Shown one piece after another: positions 56,120 through 64,000 of a DNA stretch of 64,000 nt. The notes below the pieces were generated by a model, which was not told where the DNA came from, ran no database searches, and saw only the letters and a program-made list of their open reading frames with translations. The translations under genes and the position numbers were made by a program. Each line of letters opens with the position of its first letter. Positions within the stretch are counted from its first letter, which is position 1. This DNA comes from Arenimonas sp. (lineage in GTDB: Bacteria > Pseudomonadota > Alphaproteobacteria > Rhizobiales > Rhizobiaceae), in assembly GCA_019459145.1 (NCBI GenBank), contig JAIBEK010000020.1, positions 124,001-188,000 on the forward strand. The letters are read 5' to 3'.

Positions 56120-57073
56120 TCAACGCTGGCGCGCCAGGCGCTCGGCATGGAGGCCCAGCATATACATCGCCACCGTTGCTCCGGCAATGGCGGTGATGTC
56201 GGCATGGTCATAGGCCGGTGCGACCTCAACAACGTCTGCGCCGCGAATGTCGAGCTGGTAGAGGCCGCGCAGCACCGAGAGGATCTTGGCGCTCGACGGA
56301 CCGCCCGCGACCGGCGTGCCGGTGCCGGGCGCAAAGGCGGGGTCGAGGCAGTCGATGTCGAAGGTGAGATAGGTCGGCAGTCCGCCGGTATGGCTGACGA
56401 TCAGCGAGGATATGTCGCCCGCCCGCATGTCCTCGACCTCGTGGCCGTAGACGATGCGGATACCGCAGTCTTCGGGCGCATGGGTGCGGATGCCAATCTG
56501 GATCGAGCGGTCGGGATCGATCAGGCCCTCGCGCACGGCGCGGCCGACGAAGGAGCCGTGGTCGATGCGCTTGCCGTCGTCGTACCAGGTGTCTTGATGC
56601 GCGTCGAACTGCACGAGCGCCAGCGGTCCATGTTTGGCGGCATGAGCCTTGAGCAGCGGCCAGGTGACGAAGTGATCTCCGCCGAGCGTCAGCAGGAAAT
56701 CGGTAACGGCGAGGATTTTCGCGGCTTCCGTTTCGATCGTCTGGGGCGTCTGCCAGTGATTGCCGTAGTCGAGCAGGCAGTCGCCGTAGTCAATCACCGC
56801 CATGTCGGCGAACAGGTCGCGCTCGAAGGGATATTGCGGGTCGTTGTCGAAGATCGCAGAGGCACGGCGGATTGCCTGGGGTCCGAAGCGGGCGCCGGGG
56901 CGGTTGGAGGTCGCTGCATCGAACGGAATGCCCCAGACCACGGCATCCACGCCCTCGAGCGACTTGGTATAGCGGCGGCGCATGAAGGAGAGCACGCCGG
57001 CATGGGTCGGATCGGTCGCCGCCGACTTGAGGTCGGTTGCGGTGATGGCGTGATCGATGGTCTTGTCGGCCAT
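56120..57073 (-). CDS. speB: Agmatinase
   Basis: A 317-residue ureohydrolase that converts agmatine to putrescine and urea. Binuclear manganese ligands are in GGDHFVTWP, FDAHQDTWYD and DIDCLDPAF. PGARFGPQAIRRAS is the family loop near residue 65. GGGAGA lies 8 nt before the ATG at 57073, so the earlier ATG at 57118 is not used. Upstream of argC on the same strand. Confidence 0.94.
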   Translation of the reverse strand: MADKTIDHAITATDLKSAATDPTHAGVLSFMRRRYTKSLEGVDAVVWGIPFDAATSNRPGARFGPQAIRRASAIFDNDPQYPFERDLFADMAVIDYGDCLLDYGNHWQTPQTIETEAAKILAVTDFLLTLGGDHFVTWPLLKAHAAKHGPLALVQFDAHQDTWYDDGKRIDHGSFVGRAVREGLIDPDRSIQIGIRTHAPEDCGIRIVYGHEVEDMRAGDISSLIVSHTGGLPTYLTFDIDCLDPAFAPGTGTPVAGGPSSAKILSVLRGLYQLDIRGADVVEVAPAYDHADITAIAGATVAMYMLGLHAERLARQR

Positions 57074-57266
57074 GAAATGGTCTCCCTTGCGGCAAGGACT
57101 GCCGTTGTTGCGACGCAATATTACGGTCGGAACGCCCGATGGCCAGTGATTTCTTCCGCCCCTGTCCCGGATCGGCTGCGACAGATCGCAATTTGACGTT
57201 GGCCATGGTGCACGGCAATTGTTGATACGCTCAAAGGCGCATGGATCAAGGAAAGGTGATGTCGCG

Positions 57267-57467
57267 ATGATTGAGGCAGGTGATGGTTTGAAGCCCTGGA
57301 GCAGGCTGACAGATGACGAGCGCGGCGCGCTTCAGGCTGCCTATCAGGCCGAACTCGACAAGGAGCCGCCGACCTGTTCGCTGGAGACCAAGGTCGAGCG
57401 TTTTGCCCGCTGGCTGGCGACGCAGGGCGTTGCCTTCTCGATGGACGATGTGAACGCGAAAAGGTGA
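57267..57467 (+). CDS. Small conserved hypothetical protein
   Basis: A 66-residue soluble, helical, acidic protein (SRLTDDERGALQAAYQAELDKEPPTCSLETKVERFARWL). GGTGA lies 7 nt before the ATG at 57267. It is divergent from speB and ends just before the rpsI terminator. Similar small proteins occur in rhizobia next to the rplM-rpsI genes. No function is known. Confidence 0.7.
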   Translation: MIEAGDGLKPWSRLTDDERGALQAAYQAELDKEPPTCSLETKVERFARWLATQGVAFSMDDVNAKR

Positions 57468-57484
57468 ACGCCGCGAAATGAAAA

Positions 57485-57508
57485 AAGGCGGAGCCGAAGC
57501 TCCGCCTT
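57485..57508. terminator. rpsI operon terminator
   Basis: A perfect 10-bp stem (AAGGCGGAGC with its complement) and CGAA loop. On the minus strand it is followed by TTTTTT, ideal for the rplM-rpsI transcript; on the plus strand it can end the small gene. Confidence 0.9.
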
Positions 57509-57534
57509 GATTTCCGTTTCCCGGTGTCCAGCGA

Positions 57535-58005
57535 TTAACGCTTGGAGAACTGGAACGAACGACGGGCCTTCGCCTTGCCGTACTTCTTGCGCTCGACCAC
57601 GCGGCTGTCGCGGGTCAGGAAGCCACCCTTCTTGAGCACGCCGCGCAGGCCCGGCTCGAAGTAGGTAAGCGCCTTCGACAGACCATGGCGCACGGCGCCG
57701 GCCTGGCCGGAAAGACCACCGCCGGCAACGGTCGCGATGATGTCGAACTGGCCGGTACGGGCAGCGGCGACGATCGGCTGCTGCAGGATCATCTGCAGGA
57801 CCGGACGGGCGAAATAGGTGGTGAAGTCGCGGCCGTTGATGATGATCTTGCCGGAGCCCGGCTTGACCCAGACGCGGGCAACGGCGTTCTTGCGCTTGCC
57901 GGTCGCATAGGAGCGGCCTTGAGCGTCGACCTTGCGGACGTGAACCGGAGCAGAAGCTTCCGGAGCAGCCGTGCCGAGATCCTTCAGGGAAGAGAGGTCA
58001 GCCAT
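57535..58005 (-). CDS. rpsI: 30S ribosomal protein S9
   Basis: A 155-residue S9 (uS9). [24 protein letters not shown] and the basic C-terminal [18 protein letters not shown] are signatures; the final Lys-Arg reaches tRNA in the P site. The N-terminal ~30 residues ([20 protein letters not shown]) are an alphaproteobacterial extension. AAGGAG lies in the end of rplM, 2 nt separate the genes. Confidence 0.98.
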   Translation of the reverse strand: MADLSSLKDLGTAAPEASAPVHVRKVDAQGRSYATGKRKNAVARVWVKPGSGKIIINGRDFTTYFARPVLQMILQQPIVAAARTGQFDIIATVAGGGLSGQAGAVRHGLSKALTYFEPGLRGVLKKGGFLTRDSRVVERKKYGKAKARRSFQFSKR

Positions 58006-58007
58006 GA

Positions 58008-58472
58008 TCAGGCGCTCCTTACGTTCTTGCTGTTCAGCGATGCCACGTCGATTGCGACCGGCTGCTGGGCTTCATGGGGATGGTTCGAACCGGCATAGAC
58101 GCGCAGGTTCTTCATCTGGCGACGGCCGAGCGGGCCACGCGGGATCATGCGCTCGACGGCCTTCTCGAGAACGCGCTCCGGGAAGCGGCCTTCGATGATC
58201 TGGCGCGCGGTGCGCTCCTTGATGCCGCCCGGATAACCGGTGTGCCAGTAGTACTTCTTGTCGGAGTACTTCTTGCCGGTCAGTGCGACCTTTTCGGCAT
58301 TGATGACGATGACGTTGTCGCCGTCGTCAACGTGGGGGGTGTAGGTGGCCTTGTGCTTGCCACGCAGGCGCATGGCGATGAGGGAGGCGAGGCGACCAAC
58401 AACGAGGCCTTCGGCGTCGATGATGATCCACTTCTTCTCCACCTCTGCAGGCTTCTGAACGAAGGTAGACAT
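58008..58472 (-). CDS. rplM: 50S ribosomal protein L13
   Basis: A 154-residue L13 (uL13). [18 protein letters not shown], NADKxALTGKK-like [15 protein letters not shown] and [22 protein letters not shown] are signatures. The start at 58472 (MSTFVQKP) is the family start; the upstream frame to 58541 lies in the mRNA leader. A near-consensus promoter lies at 58595-58623. The leader of about 115 nt may carry autogenous control. Confidence 0.97.
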   Translation of the reverse strand: MSTFVQKPAEVEKKWIIIDAEGLVVGRLASLIAMRLRGKHKATYTPHVDDGDNVIVINAEKVALTGKKYSDKKYYWHTGYPGGIKERTARQIIEGRFPERVLEKAVERMIPRGPLGRRQMKNLRVYAGSNHPHEAQQPVAIDVASLNSKNVRSA

Positions 58473-58594
58473 GGGTGATACTTTCCGTTTGGGACCCTGC
58501 ATGCCGAGGCGCGCCGGGCGTTTCTTGTTGCTTGATTTCACGCGTCTGAACGCAGGAAACAGAAAGCGGTCCCGAAGGCCCGCAGACTGGGCGT

Positions 58595-58623
58595 TATATA
58601 AGCCGAGGGCTTTTTGCGGTCAA
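58595..58623 (-). promoter_or_regulatory. rplM-rpsI promoter
   Basis: Minus-strand TTGACC, exactly 17 bp, then TATATA. This is the best sigma-70-type promoter match noticed in the window. Confidence 0.75.
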
Positions 58624-58763
58624 GAGTGCCATTCCCCAGTGGCCTTCTGGATTTTGCAATTAAAACAATCGCTTGTGTATGTGGTAATATTTTACCCCAA
58701 GCTTGCCTGGTGCTGGATGGCCCGGTTTTGCTTCGTTTTGTCCCGCAAAGGAGCCGACTTGGG

Positions 58764-59189
58764 TCAGCGTGGCGGAATCGAATAGGTTGCGGTGGCCTGC
58801 GCGATCGGCTCACCACTGCCGTTCTGCAGCAGCAAGGCATCGATGACGGCGAGCCGTTTGCCGAGCTTGAGGACCCGGCATTCGCAGCGGATCAATTGTG
58901 GCTGCGGCAGGCGCAGGAAGTTGATGTTGAGATTGGTGGTGACGGCCAGCGCCACCGGTCCAATATGGGCCAGCACCGCCGTATAGGCGGCGACGTCGGC
59001 GAGCGTGAACATCGCCGGGCCCGAGACGGTGCCGCCGGGACGCAGGTGCCGCTCGGCCGGGTCGAAGGTCATCGTCACCCGGCCCGGCGCCACATTGCTC
59101 ACGTGAAAGACCCGCCCGTCGGTGTGGATCTGCGGGAAATCCGTTTCGAGGAACGCATTGATCTCGTCGGCGGTCATGATCGGCTGCAT
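58764..59189 (-). CDS. PaaI-family thioesterase
   Basis: A 141-residue hotdog-fold acyl-CoA thioesterase. The family segment RPGGTVSGPAMFTLADVAAYTAVL includes the catalytic Asp position in ADVA, and VALAVTTNLNINFLR is the central strand. It is upstream of rplM on the same strand, as in other rhizobia, but rplM has its own promoter. Divergent from an enoyl-CoA hydratase gene; both may act on acyl-CoA. Confidence 0.9.
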   Translation of the reverse strand: MQPIMTADEINAFLETDFPQIHTDGRVFHVSNVAPGRVTMTFDPAERHLRPGGTVSGPAMFTLADVAAYTAVLAHIGPVALAVTTNLNINFLRLPQPQLIRCECRVLKLGKRLAVIDALLLQNGSGEPIAQATATYSIPPR

Positions 59190-59279
59190 AAGGTCGGGTC
59201 TCTATTCGAATGGGCTTTCAAATCCTGGGCGTTTTATGGCAGGCTTTGCGCCAAGTGCAAACGCCAAGGGAGGTTGAGG

Positions 59280-60110
59280 ATGGCTGAAGTCGTGTCTTTC
59301 AAGAAGGACGGTGGCGATGCGGGGGCCGGGCCGGTGCTTGCCTCGCTCGACAAGGGCGTGTTGCGGCTGACGTTGAACAATCCGCCGGCCAATGCGCTGT
59401 CCATCGCGTTGATGGAAGCCCTGATGGCCGAACTCGTCGCGGCCGGCAGTGATGCGGATGTCCGCGTTGTCGTGCTGGCGGCAGCCGGAAAATTGTTCTC
59501 CGCTGGCCATGACCTGAAGGAGATGACGGCGCATCGGGCGGATCCGGACCGCGGGCGCGCCTTTTTCGAAAAGACCATGCGCCTGTGCGCCGACCTGATG
59601 CTGGCGATCACCCACTTGCCGAAGCCGGTGATCGCCGAGGTCGACGGTCTGGCGACCGCCGCCGGCTGCCAACTGGTCGCGTCCTGCGACCTGGCGATCT
59701 GCACCGACACCTCGGCCTTCTGCACGCCGGGCGTCAACATCGGCCTGTTCTGCTCGACGCCCATGGTCGCTGTCAGCCGCGCCGCCCACCGCAAGCAGGC
59801 CATGGAGATGCTGCTGACGGGCGAGACGATCGACGCTTCGACGGCGAAGGACTTCGGTCTCGTCAATCGCATCGTGCCCAAGCAGTATCTTTCCCAGGTG
59901 GTCGACAAATACGCGGCCATCATCGCGTCGAAGTCGCCCTTGACGCTGAAGATCGGCAAGGAAGCCTTCTATCGGCAGATCGAGATGCCGCTCGAGGAGG
60001 CCTATGACTATGCCGCCCGTGTCATGGTCGAAAACATGCTGGCCCGCGACGCGGCGGAAGGGATCGGTGCTTTCCTGGACAAGCGGCATCCCACCTGGAC
60101 GGGCGAGTAA
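59280..60110 (+). CDS. Enoyl-CoA hydratase
   Basis: A 276-residue crotonase-family enzyme. The oxyanion segments are KLFSAGHDLKEMT and VDGLATAAGCQLVASCDLAI. The catalytic-glutamate positions of standard hydratases fall in a segment reading FCTPGVNIGLFCSTP, which departs from the classic FGxPE, so true hydratase activity is not certain. GGGAGGTTGAGG precedes the ATG. Divergent from the PaaI thioesterase. Confidence 0.88.
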   Translation: MAEVVSFKKDGGDAGAGPVLASLDKGVLRLTLNNPPANALSIALMEALMAELVAAGSDADVRVVVLAAAGKLFSAGHDLKEMTAHRADPDRGRAFFEKTMRLCADLMLAITHLPKPVIAEVDGLATAAGCQLVASCDLAICTDTSAFCTPGVNIGLFCSTPMVAVSRAAHRKQAMEMLLTGETIDASTAKDFGLVNRIVPKQYLSQVVDKYAAIIASKSPLTLKIGKEAFYRQIEMPLEEAYDYAARVMVENMLARDAAEGIGAFLDKRHPTWTGE

Positions 60111-60219
60111 ACCCGTTCGGCGGGCGCCGGTCGGGTCCGGCGAAATCCTGCGGGGATCGTTAGTTGTATCTTAAAATAATTGTAGTTCTATCTAATGCAA
60201 CCATGAGCCGGTACTAATA

Positions 60220-60248
60220 TTGACGTGAATGAAAAGTAAACATAAGAA
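60220..60248 (+). promoter_or_regulatory. Possible promoter of VOC gene
   Basis: TTGACG, 17-bp spacer and TAAGAA in a markedly AT-rich stretch (about 60160-60280), 40 nt before the VOC start codon. Confidence 0.4.
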
Positions 60249-60287
60249 GAACAAATCAGAGTTTTGACTCATTTTTGGGAGTAGGCC

Positions 60288-60719
60288 ATGTCGCTGGAGC
60301 GCCGCATTTCGATCATCACGCTCGGCGTCGCCGACGTGGCAGCCAGCACTGCCTTTTACCAACGGCTTGGATGGACGAAATCCTCGGCCTCGCAGGAAAG
60401 CGTGACCTTCATCCAGATGCGGGGGACGGTGCTTGCGCTGTTCGGCCGCGAGGCATTGGCCCGTGACGCCGAGGTTGAGAACACGGCAGCCGGCTTTTCC
60501 GGTGTCACCCTGGCCCACAACGTGTCGAGCCCAACCGGGGTCGATGCGGTGGTGAAGTTTGCCGTATCCTGCGGCGCCAGGCTGGTGAAGGCGCCGGAAA
60601 AGGTCTCCTGGGGTGGTTATTCCGGCTATTTCGCCGATCCGGACGGCCATTTGTGGGAAGTGGCCCACAATCCGTTCTTCCCGATGGACGAGCATGGGCA
60701 TGTGGTGCTGCCCGAATAG
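60288..60719 (+). CDS. VOC-family (glyoxalase/bleomycin-resistance-like) protein
   Basis: A 143-residue vicinal-oxygen-chelate protein. Two beta-alpha-beta-beta-beta modules are visible (ISIITLGVADVAASTAFYQRLGW and VVKFAVSCGARLVKAP). GYFADPDGHLWEVAHNP is the typical C-terminal metal/substrate segment. GGGAG precedes the ATG. Substrate unknown. Confidence 0.88.
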   Translation: MSLERRISIITLGVADVAASTAFYQRLGWTKSSASQESVTFIQMRGTVLALFGREALARDAEVENTAAGFSGVTLAHNVSSPTGVDAVVKFAVSCGARLVKAPEKVSWGGYSGYFADPDGHLWEVAHNPFFPMDEHGHVVLPE

Positions 60720-60729
60720 GCGAGGATTT

Positions 60730-60771
60730 GGACGCAAGCGGGCTATTGTTCGCATTTGCTGCTTTGCGTCC
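60730..60771 (+). terminator. Hairpin between VOC and CoA-binding genes
   Basis: GGACGCAA (60730-60737) is complementary to TTGCGTCC (60764-60771), extendable by two pairs with a bulged T. The loop is about 26 nt, so it is a weak terminator or processing hairpin. Confidence 0.35.
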
Positions 60772-60858
60772 ATCTTCAATTAAGGGGTGTCTCATATAAG
60801 GCATATGGGAACAAGGGATGGGGTTCGTCAAATGCGGCTTGGCCGCAGGGAGGGCGCC

Positions 60859-61332
60859 ATGATGCACGACACCTATTCCGATGCCTATCTCGCCGAAATC
60901 CTGGGCAAGGCGCGCACGATCGCCGTGGTCGGGGCCTCAGTCCGCGACAATCGGCCGAGCCATTGGGTCACCGGCTTCCTGCTTGGCAAGGGCTATCATG
61001 TCCTTCCGGTCAATCCGCAGCATGCCGGCGAACGCATCCTCGACCAGCCTGTCTATGCCAGCCTGGCGGACATTCCCGAGCCGATCGACATTGTCGATGT
61101 CTTTCGACGTGCGGAGGACTTTGGCAAAGTCGTGGACGAGGTCCTCAGGCTGCCGATATTGCCCAGGGCAATATGGGGTCAGCTTTCGGTCCGTGACGAT
61201 GCCGCCGCCGCCCGCGCCGAGGCGGCCGGCATAAAGGTGGTGATGGACCGCGCCCTGGTCACGGAATATCCGCTGGTCTACGAATTGTCGCATCCGGCGG
61301 CTCAACCGACCGCCGTCGCCCGCGCCGGTTGA
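60859..61332 (+). CDS. CoA-binding (YccU-like) protein, copy 1
   Basis: A 157-residue Rossmann CoA-binding-domain protein. TIAVVGASVRDNRPSHWV, GYHVLPVNP and IWGQLSVRDD are family segments. GGGAGG lies 6 nt before the ATG at 60859. A paralogue lies 0.5 kb downstream. Such proteins bind CoA but have no assigned reaction. Confidence 0.88.
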   Translation: MMHDTYSDAYLAEILGKARTIAVVGASVRDNRPSHWVTGFLLGKGYHVLPVNPQHAGERILDQPVYASLADIPEPIDIVDVFRRAEDFGKVVDEVLRLPILPRAIWGQLSVRDDAAAARAEAAGIKVVMDRALVTEYPLVYELSHPAAQPTAVARAG

Positions 61333-61371
61333 GCCTCTTCGTCGCCTCAAGGCGTCGGACTTTGTGGCCGG

Positions 61372-61713
61372 CTAGTAGGCCGGATCGTTGGGCCCCCGAT
61401 CGGGCCTGTCGGATTCGTGTTGCCGGTCGTTTGGCTCGCACTGGCGAACAGGACAGTTGCGACGATCGGCGCTGGGCACCGTCGCTGTTTTGATCACCTC
61501 GCCGGGCCGACAGAAGCGGTCATTGGCCACGTAAGTGTCGTAGAGCCTCTGTGCCTTCACTCGTTGGGATGGGTAGGTGAGCATGACGCGCCCGTGCTCC
61601 CGAACCGTCGCCTGGACGGCCTGGCATTTCATCCGGGTGGACGTGTATTTTGGCACTGCATGGACCGATGTTGCGATGATCACCATCGGCAGCGCAACGA
61701 ACAAGGCATCCAT
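61372..61713 (-). CDS. Small secreted protein of unknown function
   Basis: A 113-residue protein with a probable signal peptide (MDALFVALPMVIIATSVHA). The mature part has several cysteines (KCQAV, RFCRPG, NCPVRQC) and ends in a hydrophilic Asp/Arg/Pro tail. AGGAG lies 8 nt before the ATG. Similar short periplasmic proteins occur in Rhizobiales. It lies opposite in direction between two CoA-binding paralogues. Confidence 0.7.
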   Translation of the reverse strand: MDALFVALPMVIIATSVHAVPKYTSTRMKCQAVQATVREHGRVMLTYPSQRVKAQRLYDTYVANDRFCRPGEVIKTATVPSADRRNCPVRQCEPNDRQHESDRPDRGPNDPAY

Positions 61714-61847
61714 GATTGCACTCCTTCTTCAAAAAAGAACGTGGCTCTCTGCTCTTGTCTGCTTGTTGCCGGACCAAAGCGTCCCACATAATCAAGCCAT
61801 GCAAAAATACTCCTTTTAAGTAAATGCTCAAATGAAGAGGCCCGCCG

Positions 61848-62282
61848 ATGACGATCGATCACGACCGCTATGACCCCGCCTATCTCTCCGGCATCCTCCG
61901 GGAAACCAGGACCATCGCCCTGGTCGGCGCCTCACCCAATCCGGCCCGCCCCAGCTTTGGCGTCATGCGCTTCCTGATGTCCAAGGGCTATCGCGTCATC
62001 CCGGTCAACCCGGGGCAAGCGGGCAAGGAAATCCACGGGCAGACGGTCTTCGCAACGCTTGGCGACATCCCGGAGCCCGTCGACATGATCGACGTGTTCC
62101 GCGCTTCGGAATATCTTCATGTCGTGGTCGATGAGGCGATCGCACTCGAACCGCGCCCCAAGGCCATCTGGTCGCAACTGTCGGTGCGTGACGACCTTGC
62201 CGCGAAGGCGGCTGAAGCGGCCGGGATCAAGGTGGTGATGGACCGCTGCCCGGCGATAGAGATGCCGCGCCTGGGGCTTTAG
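61848..62282 (+). CDS. CoA-binding (YccU-like) protein, copy 2
   Basis: A 144-residue paralogue of the protein at 60859-61332. TIALVGASPNPARPSFGVMR, GYRVIPVNPG and IWSQLSVRDD match. AGAGG precedes the ATG. The two copies share the arrangement VASLGDIPEPxD-like DIPEPVDMIDVFR, so they arose by duplication. Confidence 0.9.
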   Translation: MTIDHDRYDPAYLSGILRETRTIALVGASPNPARPSFGVMRFLMSKGYRVIPVNPGQAGKEIHGQTVFATLGDIPEPVDMIDVFRASEYLHVVVDEAIALEPRPKAIWSQLSVRDDLAAKAAEAAGIKVVMDRCPAIEMPRLGL

Positions 62283-62302
62283 CGCGCGGCGAGGGCTTCC
62301 TG

Positions 62303-62731
62303 TCAGCCGAGCAGGAGGTCCGGGTTGGCGCGCAGCGCGTTGAGTTCGTCGGCATTGCCGCAATAGTGGGCAAAGTTCTCGGCCGCCGCTCCGCTCGTCA
62401 GATCCTTGCGGCATTCCCCCTTGTGGCTGCAATGCGCGCAGGTGATCTGCATGTCGCGGAACTGGTTGCGCAGACGCAGTTCGATCTCGGCGGGATCGAT
62501 GTTGAGCGCCTTCATCATCCGGATCATCTCGTCGGCGGCATGCGGCCCCGCCTTGGCCAGTTCGATCAACTGGTCGGGCGAAATCCCACAGTCATGGGCA
62601 ATGCTCTGAATGGCGCCCTCATCGAGAGAGGCGATCATCTCGGCCTCGGCACTGCCTTCCCACCCCTTGGCGAACCAACCCGCCAGACGCGAAAAGACGG
62701 TACGTGCGGAATCGTTGACAAGCATATCCAT
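62303..62731 (-). CDS. DUF6455 family protein
   Basis: A 142-residue soluble helical protein. The C-terminal cysteine region (CAHCSHKGECRKDLTSGAA...HYCGNADEL) may bind a metal or iron-sulfur cluster. The ATG at 62731 has GGAGG 6 nt upstream; a longer frame to 62824 is dismissed. Converges on the second CoA-binding gene. Function unknown. Confidence 0.8.
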   Translation of the reverse strand: MDMLVNDSARTVFSRLAGWFAKGWEGSAEAEMIASLDEGAIQSIAHDCGISPDQLIELAKAGPHAADEMIRMMKALNIDPAEIELRLRNQFRDMQITCAHCSHKGECRKDLTSGAAAENFAHYCGNADELNALRANPDLLLG

Positions 62732-62900
62732 GAGCGGCCTCCAGATCAGAGCCGGATGATGAGCGCCGACCGTCCCGGTCGCATTGATTTCGATCAATAG
62801 CAGCGCGCGCTGCAACTTCGCCAATTCGTGGAAAAAAGCGGGCTGACATCACGGTCCAAGCCGCTATGATCGCCACGACAAATTCTAGTGGAGGCGAAGA

Positions 62901-64000
62901 ATGTCCAAGAACAATCCGGGTTTTGCCACGCTGTCGGTACATGCCGGCGCCCAGCCTGACCCAGCGACCGGCGCGCGTGTCACGCCGATCTACCAGACCA
63001 CGGCCTATGTCTTCAACGATGCCGACCATGCCGCGGCCCTGTTTGGGCTGAAGCAGTTCGGCAATATCTACACGCGCATCATGAACCCGACCCAGGCGGT
63101 GCTGGAAGAGCGCGTCGCGGCGCTGGAAGGCGGCACGGCGGCCCTGGCCGTCGCGTCGGGTCATGCGGCGCAGATGCTGGTCTTTCATACGATGATGCAA
63201 CCGGGCGACAATTTCGTCGCCGCCAAGAAGCTCTATGGCGGATCGATCAACCAGTTCGGCCACGCCTTCAAGAATTTCGGCTGGCAGGTGCGCTGGGCCG
63301 ATCCGGCCGACCCTGACAGCTTCGCCGCGCAGATCGACGAGCGGACGCGCGCGATCTTCATCGAGAGCCTCGCCAATCCGGGCGGCACCTTCGTCGACAT
63401 CGCCGCCATCGCCGAGGTGGCCAGGCAGCTTGGTCTGCCGCTGATCGTCGACAACACGATGGCCAGCCCTTATCTCATCCGCCCGCTGGAGCACGGCGCC
63501 GACATCGTCGTGCATTCCGCCACGAAATTCCTCGGCGGCCACGGCAATTCCATGGGCGGCATCATCGTCGACGGCGGCACTTTCGACTGGTCGGCTTCCG
63601 GCAAATTCCCGATGCTGTCCGAGCCCCGCCCGGAGTATTCGGGCGTTGTGCTGCACCAGGCCTTCGGCAATTTCGCCTTCGCCATCGCCTGCCGGGTGCT
63701 GGGCTTGCGCGATCTCGGCCCGGCCATTGCGCCGATGAACGCCTTCCTCCTGTTGACCGGCATCGAGACCCTGCCGCTGAGGATGCAGCGTCATTGCGAC
63801 AATGCGCTGAAGGTCGCCACCTGGCTGAAGCAGCATCCGAAGGTTGCCTGGGTGAACTATGCCGGCCTCGACAGCGATCCCAACCACGCATTGCAGAAGC
63901 GCTACTCGCCGAAAGGCGCGGGCGCCGTCTTTACCTTCGGCGTCAAGGGCGGTTACACTGCCGGCAAGGCGCTGGTGGAAGGCCTGCAGCTTTTCTCGCA
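62901..64000 (+). CDS. metY: O-acetyl/O-succinylhomoserine sulfhydrylase, 3' end cut by window edge
   Basis: A PLP-dependent Cys/Met-metabolism enzyme that makes homocysteine or methionine from an activated homoserine and sulfide/methanethiol. 366 codons are visible, with the stop off the right edge. The PLP lysine is Lys209 in [38 protein letters not shown] and [13 protein letters not shown] are family signatures. GGAGGCGAAGA precedes the ATG. The best fit is O-acetylhomoserine aminocarboxypropyltransferase; metZ is the alternative. Confidence 0.92.
   Translation, partial: MSKNNPGFATLSVHAGAQPDPATGARVTPIYQTTAYVFNDADHAAALFGLKQFGNIYTRIMNPTQAVLEERVAALEGGTAALAVASGHAAQMLVFHTMMQPGDNFVAAKKLYGGSINQFGHAFKNFGWQVRWADPADPDSFAAQIDERTRAIFIESLANPGGTFVDIAAIAEVARQLGLPLIVDNTMASPYLIRPLEHGADIVVHSATKFLGGHGNSMGGIIVDGGTFDWSASGKFPMLSEPRPEYSGVVLHQAFGNFAFAIACRVLGLRDLGPAIAPMNAFLLLTGIETLPLRMQRHCDNALKVATWLKQHPKVAWVNYAGLDSDPNHALQKRYSPKGAGAVFTFGVKGGYTAGKALVEGLQLFS

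Noticed and set aside
57193-57222. TTGACG-17-CAATTG promoter for the small gene at 57267
   Set aside because: The -10 is poor; not strong enough to list.

Overview
This 64 kb window is high-GC chromosomal DNA of an alphaproteobacterium, almost certainly a member of the Rhizobiaceae (Rhizobium/Agrobacterium/Ciceribacter-like). The evidence is gene content and order: glyA-nrdR-ribD-ribH-nusB; hppA and bamE convergent; ubiquinol-cytochrome c chaperone-DUF177-plsX-fabH-ihfA-merR-tRNA-Pro; hemB-RDD-bpt; DUF6163-ldtR-ldtP; and rplM-rpsI beside argC and speB. No insertion sequence, prophage, CRISPR array or rRNA operon was seen. The species cannot be named from the sequence alone.

Layout. 0-8 kb: the 3' part of an exopolyphosphatase gene, a small RhiA-like protein, a secreted phytase-like esterase, an Rsm22-type methyltransferase-like protein, ribonuclease D, a metallo-beta-lactamase-fold hydrolase and an MFS transporter. 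8-17 kb: aspS, a lipid A acyltransferase translationally coupled to a cytochrome P450, an unknown secreted protein, parC, and a Doc/AbrB-type toxin-antitoxin pair. 17-25 kb: an Acg-type nitroreductase, bpt, an RDD membrane protein, hemB, DUF6163, ldtR, ldtP and glyA. 25-33 kb: nrdR, ribD, a membrane protein with a 25-residue microprotein, ribH, nusB, an MFS transporter, hppA and bamE. 33-38 kb: respiratory-chaperone, ribosome and fatty-acid/phospholipid genes (DUF177, plsX, fabH), ihfA, a MerR regulator and tRNA-Pro(GGG).

38-53.5 kb is the accessory part. An RTX-repeat protein lies just after the tRNA, followed by a PHB-depolymerase-type esterase and a 49-residue membrane protein. An exopolysaccharide locus follows: HTH regulator, two glycosyltransferases, Wzy-like polymerase, WcaJ-like initiating transferase, Wza-like exporter, Wzc-like co-polymerase and a FemAB/BcsL-like acyltransferase. 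A second-type FtsH protease is embedded in it. These genes together suggest a Wzx/Wzy-type secreted polysaccharide, although no flippase is present here. The co-polymerase's C-terminal kinase-like domain lacks the P-loop lysine and a tyrosine tail.

53.5-64 kb returns to core genes: DUF2842, heme A synthase, argC, speB, rpsI/rplM, a PaaI thioesterase, an enoyl-CoA hydratase, a VOC protein, two paralogous CoA-binding proteins, a small secreted protein, DUF6455, and the first part of an O-acetyl/succinylhomoserine sulfhydrylase gene running off the right edge.

The points most worth following up are the coupled P450-acyltransferase pair, the polysaccharide locus with its kinase-dead co-polymerase and embedded FtsH, the absence of riboflavin synthase (ribE) between ribD and ribH, the 25-residue microprotein with a perfect Shine-Dalgarno, and several perfect palindromes upstream of genes.
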